From NCBI GenBank assembly GCA_963576475.1, contig OY754975.1:21509169-21573168 (forward strand): a stretch of 64,000 nt of DNA. The letters run 5' to 3'. Source of the stretch: Molanna angustata. Taxonomy: Eukaryota; Arthropoda; Insecta; Trichoptera; Molannidae. Positions 9,566 through 21,500 of the stretch are shown piece after piece. The notes beneath the pieces were generated by a model. It was not told the DNA's origin. It was given only the letters and a program-made list of their open reading frames with translations, and searched no databases. A program made the position numbers and the translations under genes. The stretch's first letter is position 1; each line of letters opens with the position of its first letter.

Positions 9566-12500
9566 TCAAGATAGTTTCTTCAGAGTGATCCAGAGTTCTC
9601 CAACCGCTCTGTTGATGAATACATTAGGATCAATCTCCAAAGGCTGCTTCGTCTTTGGTGAAATTCTCACTTCGAAATTCTTGATGATGTGAGTAACACA
9701 AGTCTTGGCATTGGTCACTCCCAGACGCATCCCTGAAAATTATTATTTAAATTATTAAAATCAATAGGTATTTTCAAACTCCATCTTGGCTTATAGGGAG
9801 CCGCTATCGATTATTAATATCGATTTACGATGGAAGGATAGCTGGACATCCACCTCCCAGAATCACGTTCCAAGACAACAGGACATAGTTCTAGCTGAAG
9901 CGGAAGAAGAATTGAAGATACCTGTTGATATGATCAAAATACTTGACCCTGAAATTATAAATTAGTAGATTTAAAAGATAATGTATAATCAATGTCTCGA
10001 AACATATTCAATCGGTATATTGATAAAATGATATAATGCCAGTATAGTAATGTAACCTCGAACATACATTAATGAAACTCATTTTCAAATGGGAGATCAA
10101 ACACGTGTTAACTGTAATAAATTTAACATGTAAGTATCTCAGTGGAATTCAAGTAGGTACCTCCATGAATGAGAATTCATGGAAAATACTCGAATAATAT
10201 TAAACGATTTGACTTTAGACCAAGAATTGCTATTGTGAATATCGAAGTGGGTCTAAAGTATGTACATATGTAGGTAGTTATATTATATTGGAATGAATTG
10301 ATAAATATCAAATAAGCTACCTATAGCCTACACAACAACACATACTGATTATCCCATTATATATGATATTCATTTCCATGAGTTACGTAATATGACTATT
10401 GGTCGCATACATAAGTAGCATAACTACATATTTGAATGTCATGTTAATTGATATAGGTACTTCAAAAACTGTGAAAAGACTTAGTAAACGAAAGCTAGTT
10501 CGAATCCTGCCTCGACCAATTTCGTCTACCTCTACCACAAGCATTTATGTTTAATTTAGGGAATGTAGGAAGATGTATATGTACTGTACATACATGTTTA
10601 ACAAGGAAATTTTTTACAAAAAAAAAAAATATTAAATTAAAAACTACGAAGTTGTATTTCGGTTCTGCGTGGAGATAAATATGAAATCCTCCAATAGTTG
10701 CTGATGGAAAAATTGGTCAAAAAAGATAAATTTTTGGTTCTGCATGGTCGAATATAGGCATTGTGATTTATGAAACGTTAAAGACTGGACCGGAACAAGA
10801 TCGGTGGAGGAGCTGTTCCGAGTGGCACGAGATATAAAAACCTTCGCAGAAGTGATAAAAGTAATTTATCCTTACCAACGCAAATTCTGGGCCCTTCACC
10901 AAATGGCAGGAAGGCAAACTTTGGAATATTATCTTTTGATTCCTCTGAAAATCTCTCGGGATCAAATTTCTCCGGATCGGGGAAGTATTCCGAGTCCATC
11001 TGTGTAGCGAATGTTGGAATAGTTACTGTCATCCCCAGAGGCACTGTGAAGGGTTTTGCATCAGAACTTGCCGGCGGCAGTTCAAAAGGTTTGGTGCACA
11101 GCTTGTTCAATGTGAAAACTGGCGGATGCAATCTTGAGACCTCTAAAAAACAAATATTACAACATTCAATTCAAATATTAGGATTCCTGCAATATCTCTT
11201 CACCGTAGTTTTGTTTAAGTTTAGAATTGGTATTAAATCCTATCATGGTATCAGTGATTTCTTAATTTGTTGTGTTTTTAAATTAAGTTATAGTAGTACC
11301 TATGTACAATTATATAAAAACACGCTTTTAAACCGTGCAATAAGGATAGGATTTCAAGCGCATTATCAGGATTACATGAAAATTCTTCGAAACACAATTC
11401 TTCGAATGCGCAATTGTACGAATAACAATTTTTCGAAAATCAGTTATCAGAATGACAATTATCCGAAAGCAAATTATTCGAACTAACATTTGTTGGAAAA
11501 CCAATTGACCGAATTTAATATATTTTTGTGTCATTATGTTGCCTCCTTTGACATATTTGTTGCCAGTAAAATATATTCGATGAAGACTATTATTACTTGT
11601 ATTATTGTGGGTACCTACGTATGTTTGCACATTTTTAATAACTGATGTTTGACAGCGCGGGATAGCCTAGTTTGTACACCAGTTTTTGATTTTGACACAT
11701 TATGTACAGACAGTTTATCTAGTATTCACACCAATTTAGTTATTTTATTTTAATATTATAGTTACTTTTTTAATATATAATGCAACTGGCTCACGCCAGT
11801 CGCAATTATAACTACAAACAAACCTAACCAACCTATTTTTACCAAAGCTTTGTAGGTTTAGGTTTAAAAAATCGGTGTACATCCTAGAATATCTGACAGC
11901 GCGGTGCATCGCCATGTTGTTTATTCCATAGATTTTTATAATACATTATACTATGTAGATGTAATAAAAGTGAGTCATGGAATATCGCGCGTTTGACGTT
12001 TTGGTTATTAACATATTTCAGTTTTCCTTACTTTTCAACACATCTTAAATAACTTTTTTCTAAATCTAAATTAACAAAGTGTTTTTTACGACAAATAAAT
12101 CCGAAAACAATTACGTAAAAACTACAACGTCAAATATCCCCCGGAAAAATGCCTCACTTCGATTCATACAAAATTTGCTAACTACGACATCTAGTATATT
12201 ATAATAAAAATCTATGGTTTATTCCTTTCACAATACTACCAACATGACGTCATAAAAATTCGAACAATTGTAAATTCTGATAATTGTGCGTTCGGAAAAT
12301 TGTTTTTCGAAAAAATGTGATTCGAATAATTGCCATTCGTAAAATTGATTTTCGTACAATTGAGCATTCGAATAATTGTTTTTCGAATAATTTTCCTGTC
12401 ACCCATTATCAGATATTTCAATATATTTCATTGATCCAAGTAAACCTATGATTTGTCTGGTCCCGATTCCCGATCTAGTGAAATTCATAGTATGTTATAT

Positions 12501-15500
12501 GTAATTTATTTACTAATAGAAAATATACGTAGATGCAGGTACTCACCAAGAATAACTTTGTCCAAATACTGCATACCATGGATGTTATCAAAGCTAAGTT
12601 GATCGTCATTTGCTGCGGCCGTCTCGTTGATCTCTTGACGAAGTTTTGCTTGGATATGAGGATTAACTGCCAGCTAAAAGTTGTGTAATTTTCAGTATTA
12701 GATATTGAGTCGATCATTTATATCTTTTCTTGGATGGGTTATTTGGTTTTAAATTAGAAAAGATCTAGAATGTCAAAAGAGTCATTAAAATAATATGTTA
12801 AAGATCGATCAAAGATTCTATGAAGTTGTGATGTTTATGTCTAATTTGTTTTGTATTTCCTGGTATGAGCGAGTAGTGATATGACTTGTCACAAAAACTA
12901 TGAAATCCTCTAATTTGTTATAGGATAAGTAGGTACCTATCAAAATTTTTTGTCATACGTACAATAATTCGTTCATTTCATAAATCACAACTTACATTTT
13001 TTTATGTTATGCACACTAGGTATATCCCGTACTGAGGTAGAATATAATATTTTACAATCACATTAAATCTTTATAAAGTATGTACTTGTGGGGCCGGGCA
13101 GACGTCCTGCCACAGACTGCCTTCAATGTAGATAAGCAAGAATAAAATAATTCTCAAGTTATAGATACCTCATTTTATGTATTTTACCCATAGGATAATA
13201 ATAAAACTATAGAATACTCATTCCCATACAATACCTCGCTGAAAAAGTGAAGCCGTTTTATTGGCCGGCTCGTGTCAATATATATATGACTCTGCAAAAT
13301 GTTGACCAAATTAGTCAACATAATGCAGTCGCGTTTACTGTACCTAGGCTAAAGAGTGTTATATACTATTATTATTCTATGATTTTACCATTATTTTTTG
13401 TACATTCTCTGGATGTGTAATACAGATGTCAATACGTTTGTTCACACCGGCATATATTACAAAACTTAAAAATGAATTACGATATTTTTTTCTATACAAA
13501 TCATTGGCGTGTAGGAGAGTTAAAATTTGTGGTTATGTGTATTTTCGGATGAAAAATCCGAATGAAAGAAATAAAAAATTCTTTGAATAAAAAATTATCC
13601 AAATTTTCAAGATGGAACCAACTATACAAAATTTCATTGAAATTGTTTGAGCGGTTTCTGAGATTATCGTGTACGAACAACGTGACATGAGATATTTATA
13701 TATTAAGATTTAAGATGTTCATCATATTAATTTCATACACATTATATCGTGATAGTACACAGTAGGTATATAAACCAACAAAGATAACAATAAAAATATA
13801 GTAAACAATATCAGACATATGGCCTGCACACACACATACACACATACATACATACATACATACATGCACCCACTCACACATATAGACCAACACATAGGTA
13901 CACCATGTTCCAATATGGAAAGGATGTAAGGACCTTTTCTGTTTCTTTTCTTCCATTTCTAGAAATCAGTCCGTCTATAGCCAATTAAGCGCGAGTTCAT
14001 TTGATTCAGTCTGAAAATTTCGTCTTGGAATTAAACCTATTCTCTGGGATTTTGGAATGGAACCGAATTTTCCGACCATTTTTAAAAAAAACAATAACAC
14101 GCAGTTAAAAGACTGATGTTTCAGCGCAGACTTGCAATTATCTCAGGGCACGGTAAAGAAGATACAAAACTAAATACCTCATATAAAGTGAAAGATATCA
14201 AGCCACTAGTTGTTTCAATTCCTTCCGAGAGAAACCCAAATGCACGTCCAGCAAATTCCATTTCGTCAACTGAAAAATATACATTTTTAAATTCAATTTT
14301 TATATTGAGTACCTATATTTAAGTTTTTATTAAATATTTGATGTCTCTATTGCACTTACCTTTGTCGTTCTTCATCAGAACTTCGAAAAAGTCATTTTTT
14401 AAGAAGCCATGTTTTCTTCTTATGTCAATTGCATTTCTGGATATGTCTAACAATTGATTAGTCAATGTCTTATTTACGAAGCTGCAATTAAATTATAAAA
14501 TTATTTTGAATAACAACTATAAATTTTTTACTACAATTCAAAATACTCAAATATTCTTTCGGTTTGGAATCTCCTATAAACTACTGGACATTATTGTAAT
14601 CTTTATCGATATTCTTAACAGAGATTTATCATTTTACAATATATTTGTTTTTCTTCAAATTATTGACAAAAAATGTATCATAATATGATGTATCATAATA
14701 TGATGTATATATCATAATGTATCATAATATGATGTATATATCATATTATGCAGTATTTTTGAATTCGAAATGATCAGTTGGATTAATTAGAAAGGAATTT
14801 CATTAATGATAATGTCATTGAAATTAGTTCGTATGTCAAATAATATATTTTGTGTAAAGTTAAAAGTACACCTGTATCCAAAAATCTTATGAAACCACGG
14901 CGCATATATATAACACATGGTGTTGATGCCATCCCAAAAGTCAGACACAAACAGATTAGTTACAATTTTCTTGAACAAATTGTCGGGTTCCTCGAATGTA
15001 TTCAGTTTTATGCCCAACACAGAGTTCACTATGACGTCTGTAAGGTACTTCAAAGCCAACTAGAAATGCAAACATATTTTGAAATTATTATTGATGGACA
15101 ATAAAATTGTGCCTGCCTTTTTTTAAATATATAGGTTTTATTTAGAAACTATTCAGCAAATTTCAAAATAAACGGGAAATTAAACTAATTAAAGAAAGAA
15201 AAATTCGTTGCACAATTGATAGTATTGTAATGTATTTCAATTGCATACATGTATGAAAAAAATAATCATCATACAAAAACGGCAGGTAAAAATTTGATGT
15301 TTCCTTAATTTTAATAATGTTTCGATCACAGAGTGAATGTTCGTAATGAAATTATTCATTCGTCCATCACCATCACGGCAAATCCCACAATGTGGGGTAA
15401 CCAGTGACAGGTGTGGAGGGGTACATTATACAACGAAACACGACATATGTCTGTATGCCCACACACTAGTCTCGTCTCATCTAAAAAGGCAACATTCAGA

Positions 15501-18500
15501 AAGCGTGGTGAACTATATAAGATTTTATTGTTGCCTGTTGCATTTCCGATTACCCGGCTCTTACGGGACATCCGAAAACGATGGAAATTGAAGATTGGAA
15601 GCACTATTTTAAGCCGGTGCCTTACATCAAGTATTGTAACTATATAATTTTTTTATTCGTTATATTTTGATACGAGTATATGTTTCTAATTATTTAACGG
15701 TTCAAATCTGATAATATCAACAGCATACCACGATATTAATATCAAACAGTTGGATCTCATGTGTTAGGTACATGCAATATGAAAATCTATGGTTATGTTG
15801 TACTTCTTTTCAAATTAAGAACTTGTTGTATTATTTTTCAGTCTTTGTATACGTTACGGCCATAGAATTATAGTTACGGCAAAAACAGACGGCTGGAATA
15901 CATACTATTTTAAATATGTATTTATATTTGTCAAATAATATAATTAATTGAGTTTGTGTGAATATTTTCTTACATTTCTAGCTTCAATGGGTTCTTGTGG
16001 GTCATGTTTGATAAAGTTATTGAGGTAATCAACCATGATATTGCATTTTTCGTTCATTGTGCCGTGCATCAATTTGATTCTGTTTGCGGTCATTCCCGTG
16101 GACCATTGAGACCTTCTGTGTTTCCATTCGTCTCCTGTCACCATAAATGGGTTTCCGGCGAGAATGGGTTCGGCATCGGGGTTGATCTGAAAAATATTTA
16201 ATAATATTAATATGGTCTTGAGCGAACCGAATGAATCATTACGACCTTGTTCATTGTTCTCGGTATGGAGTTCAGTAACGCTTAAACTAAAATGACATTA
16301 TTTAAAAAATTGTCATTTCTGACGGTACTTAAGGTGTTTATCAGTTGATAAGGTCCTAGTAAGACGAAACAGTCGTCCTAGTACAAGGAGCCGATTGACC
16401 GTACGCCCTTTTTACCGAATGGACAATTGACCGTGGGGACAATTTACCGTATGTGCAGTTGATCGTGGGGAAAACTCACCGCACGGACAATTGACCGTGG
16501 GGACAGTTTACAGAACGGTCAATTGACCGTGAGGACAATTTATCGTATGGACAATAACTTTCAATAACAATATGTATCAGAAATAACATTATTTTCTTTT
16601 TTTCGTATGAGTTAAGAAATTACGTGAATTATTTTTTCGTTTTTGGCGAAAAACCGATTGCCTTCTGTTTTGGATTTCAATATACTAAGAGAAATTAAAG
16701 ATGGTGGCAGTGATTAAAACGTGATGTTACAAAATACGCAAAAATTATTAAGTTCAAATTTGAAAAATTATTGCGATTAGTGCATAGACTTAGGGCTGAT
16801 AAGTTTTCCATAGAAAACGTTTTTTGTTCTCTATGATCTCATCATTTACGTTGTTTTTTTGGGTTCTCTCTACAGTCCAAGGTATATGATTTTATCTGTC
16901 CAAATTTTCAAAAAGCTCTCACGGTCTGAAAAATCGAGGTATTTTTGTATTGTTTGAACTTTTGATACAATTTAAATACACTTGTCTAAATTTAAAGGAA
17001 AAATCTATGGTTTGCCATATCAATGTGAAATAAATTTCATAATATTTGTATGATAAATGTATGTAACAGAAGTTAAATAGCTTCTGTAAGGGAAAATTGA
17101 GCGATTAACTTCATATTGATATTGTATGCGTCTCTATAGACAAATGTATTTTTTTATTCTATCTTCTTCAAGGGGTAGGCAGTGAGAATCGAACACCGCA
17201 TTCTTGTATCTTGACACATATACATATTACTCATCGCCTCATCAACGTTGATACACTGTCTCATACACGATCATCTTGCTAGTAATGCAATTTTACTTAA
17301 AATTTCTCAATAGGTATCTTGTATAAAGTGCATACCTACTATGAGTTTCGTGACAATGTTTTTGTTTGTATGGTGTATTGTGAAAACTTATGTCCACTGG
17401 AAATCTTATATTTGTTTAAGAATCTAATAGAAATGTACTTTATAAAAATGCATTTAGAGATTGTCAACCTTTCAAGAAAATATGTGCACTTACTATGTAG
17501 TGGAGAGTTTAGTGTTGGCTACAACCCACTCGTTTTAAATAATGAATATGTCATTGGAACATGAACTATAATGGTCATACTTATGAAAAGAATTACCCAA
17601 CAGAGAACAACTTGGATAGGCCACAACATCCGGAACCCAGACCTGCTTTTTACCATCGTCGAAGGAATGATTGATGGGGGTAACTGTAGAGGTCGCCCCA
17701 GAAACAACAATATAGACCAGATAATCGGTGACGTGCACTTTAGCAGTTACAAAGAGATGAAGAGACTGGCGGACGATAGAGATAAGTGGAAAGATGGAGT
17801 GTTTGGCGCAGACCAATCCTAGGATTGTGACTCAGAAGAAGGACTTACTATTTGCAATATTAGTTTAAGCTGATACTTACCCAGTTTTTTGTATGGCCGA
17901 ATCTGACTTAGCATTGGATTAAACTCGTATTTTAAATAGTAAGTAAGGCCCTATTAGATCAAATAGCCCCAATCAGGCAATAATTAACCAGTAACGAAAT
18001 ATTTCACATTGTAAAAGTTTAATATATAATTACATGAAAATCATTTTTAGCGAAGCTGTTAAAATGTTTGACAAGTACGTCCTTAATTATGTCCAGATCG
18101 CGTACGACCAGAGCAGGTGACCTCAGTTTGAAGTATCCAAAGTATGGCACTTTATCGAATTTCCTGTAATATAAAAGAAAACAATAACATTAGTTATTGC
18201 CACTAAGTGATTTAGTGTTGCGAAACTAGAGTGGCAATGGGCGAGACAGAGAGATCTGAGAGATGAACAACCAAAATCTTCAAATGCCGACCTTGGGATA
18301 TGAAAATTTTTGATATGGTAGGCCACAGAAAAGATGGGCAGACGACATAGTTCCAATAGAGGGGAAAAATTGGATTCACAGAGCGCAAGATAAAGACATA
18401 ATATGGTATTGGAGAAACCTGATAGAGGCTTATGTCCAGCATTGAAGAGTTGGCTGAAGAGGGAAAAATAAATTTAAATTTCAAATTTTTTATTGAGAAA

Positions 18501-21500
18501 TATGAATAAACATTCATTTTTCTTCATCAGTTTCAATCCTGGGATTGGTTTGTAACAGCTATGGCTGCCTCTCTTCTTCTCCACTCCGCCCTGTCCTCTG
18601 TCAGCCTCTTCATCTCCACGTAGCTACTATAGCACATGTCGTCGATCACCTGGTCCATGTAGCGATACGGAAGCCAGAACGAGTGGGGTAGAATCATGGA
18701 CTCATATCCCGCCTCATATTGGGCCTAGGTTGAGGCTCTAAGGGCCTAGGCAGTAAAGGCGGGGGTGGGCGGCCGACGCTGTTGCGCCCTCGTCAATTCT
18801 GTACTTAGAGAAGAGCAGGACGAACGCATTCAGTCTCACTCGGCAGTTACTCGTCAAACTGTGGCGAATGTTGTTGTGTGGTTCGGGCACACCGCCGGCG
18901 CAGACGTCGGGTCAGACATCCTGTGTTGACAACTAGACGTGAAATCTGACAGGTGATGATTGCGTCGGATGCCCCCGGTGTTAGCCCGCGGAACCTTCGG
19001 ACGCCAACACGAGGATCGAGGGGTCGGGGTACAAGCCCCTCCGACTTGAAACGGAGTGTACATAGCGGCCGATTTTGAGACCAATCGGAGGCCCTGACGT
19101 GTGAGGTTGGATTCTCGGGGGCAGTGGTTGAACCCGATGGATGGTGGATATTTTGTGTTTGTCCGATGTTGCGGCTGCGTCCGGTGGTGAACAGGGCCAA
19201 TGGGCTCTATAGCGTCGCCGGCGTGGAAGTTGGATCGCGATCTCCCTCGATGGTCCATGTAGCTTTTTCTTGGTCGGCCACTATAGTTGCTGCCCTCTAC
19301 CATTCCCTCCGCGATGGTTATGAGCAGACCCGGGTGCCTCATGTCATGGCCAATCCAGTTGGATCGTCGTTGGGCGATTCTTTTGAGGAGTTGCCTTGTT
19401 TCCCCGGCTCTGCTCAGTACCTCACAATTTTGGATGTGGTCCGACCACAGTGGATATTCAACATGCGTCTGTAGCACCACATTTCGAATGCAGACAGGCG
19501 TTCTTTTTCCCTCTGGCTTACGGTCCATGTCTCACAGCCATATAGCAAGATACTCCAGACAAAGGTCTTTATTGAGGTTTTTCCTTATTCTTAGGTCGAT
19601 ATTGGTTTTTTTATTTGAATAAAAATAAGCAATCTTATTTTAAATTGATTATTTGGTAATTAATTTATTATTTTATTATTAAATCATTCCGGGAGCAAAT
19701 TACGGACGGCCGCGGCGGTCGGGTGCGTTTCTACGCACTCTCGGCTACCATTGACTTTCCGCCGGATATTATGGCTGGACCGCATTAATTTTTAGTGCAA
19801 TAGATGCAGTGTATTTTTGTCTACCAGTTACCTAATTTAAAAGCCAATCTATAAACCGATATACGTACAAAACCTATTTATTTACATTTCATTACTGTGT
19901 TATAATATGTGTCTAAGTGAGTGTTAAATCAGACCCGTGCATCCCTTGAAGCTTGCATCACAGTTGGTGACCACATGTCGATCATGCAGCCCGACCTACA
20001 GATACACTACGGAATGCAGGTACCTACATCCAGTGACATTCCTAGTAATGGTGCATATTTTTTTGCGACTGACCCCAGGAAAAAAAAGACGGTCAATTAT
20101 TATGACAGTATAGGTGGGAACAACATGCCATATATTACGATGCCCCTTTTGAAATATTCAGTGGACAAGGAAAGATCAAACTTGGCACGAGCGGCTGGAA
20201 AGAAGGAATATGTCAAATACATACCGCAGAAGATGAACGGGTGCGTCTGTGGAATGGTTTCCTGCACATTTGCCGAACTTATATCCTGGGATGCCTCGAT
20301 AACCCCCCCTAAAAGTGACATGCCCTATGTAAAAGTGACATGCCCTACGAATACCGTTTCTATCCAGATAGAAGAAACCGAAAGCTGTCTAATTTTATAT
20401 AAACTTCACCTAGATTTAAGTGATTAAGCGGACTAATTTTGTATAAAATAGTGATAAAAAAACAATATGTAGTATAAGTATCAGTAGATGTAAAGTGATT
20501 ATAAGTAGAGTATAAGTATATGTAGAGTATAAGTATCAGTAGAAGAGTGAAAAATTGGGACTAACATAGTGTCATAAGTTTTTGTAAGTGAGTTATTTTG
20601 TAGGTAATTGTAAGTAGTATAAGTATATAGTCAAATAGTGTGCCCAATTGTAGGTGATGTATGTAAAAGTGCGATGTATGTATAAGTAAAATAAATAAAA
20701 CCTCCTGGACTCCTCCGGGAAAACATCGATGAAGCCCGCCACTCGTCATGTTACGGTCCAGGGGGTAGGCGAAAAGAGGAGAACCGAGTGTAGAGTGGGA
20801 GTCTGGAATATCAGAGGAGGGATGGACAGAAAGATGAATGAATTGTGTGATATAATGAAAGGAAAAGAAATTGACATATTGTGTGTAAGTGAGACAAAAA
20901 AGAAAGATAGAGGAATGAACGTTAGGAATGATGGAACGATAGAGCTTTGGTCAGGAGTGAAGAGAGACGAATTTGCATGTAAAGGGGTCGGTGTGATTCT
21001 AGCGAAACGTATGGGGAAATGTATGAAAGAGTACAAACTTGAAAGTTCTAGACTGATGTGGGTAAGGCTGAAGATCGGAATTACAAGCGTTTTCCTAATA
21101 GTAGGATATGCGCCTGGAAACTCCGACAGTGAAAGTGAAAAGGATGACTTTTGGAACAGTGTGACCGAAATAATAAATGAGAAAAAAGATAATGAAAGAG
21201 TGATTCTGGCTGGAGATCTAAATGGATGGGTTGGAGTCCATAGGAAAGATTATGAATCTGTCCTTGGACCCCACGGTGATAGCAGAGTGAATGACAATGG
21301 TAAGAGATTACTGGAAGTGTGCACGGAAGGGAATTTATTTGTGGCGAATTCAGTATTCAGCCACAAAAGAGTTCACCAGTATACATGGGAAAGGGGGAAT
21401 GAAAGGTCGATAATAGACTATGTATGTGTTGACGCCGCACTAAGGAAAGCGACAGTGGACACTAGAGTGTACAGGGGCGCGGAGCTGGAGTCAGATCACT

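Noticed and set aside
10804..11007. Plus-strand 67-codon frame
   Set aside because: Antisense shadow of P450-A exon 8; the minus strand carries the haem-binding motif.
13696..13956. Minus-strand open frames rich in Met-Tyr-Val-Cys
   Set aside because: Generated by CA/CATA microsatellite in a P450-A intron.
17319..17564. 81-codon frame with a similar frame at 42043-42234
   Set aside because: Similarity comes from shared non-coding repeat X; orientation and ends follow the repeat and no domain is visible.
18847..19200. 117-codon minus-strand frame in the GC-rich insertion
   Set aside because: Overlapping frames in GC-rich DNA are expected by chance; no motif recognised. Kept only as part of the insertion.
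19691..19785. HDV-like self-cleaving ribozyme
   Set aside because: Two stems exist, but no 7-bp P1 pairing from the first base could be drawn; not claimed.
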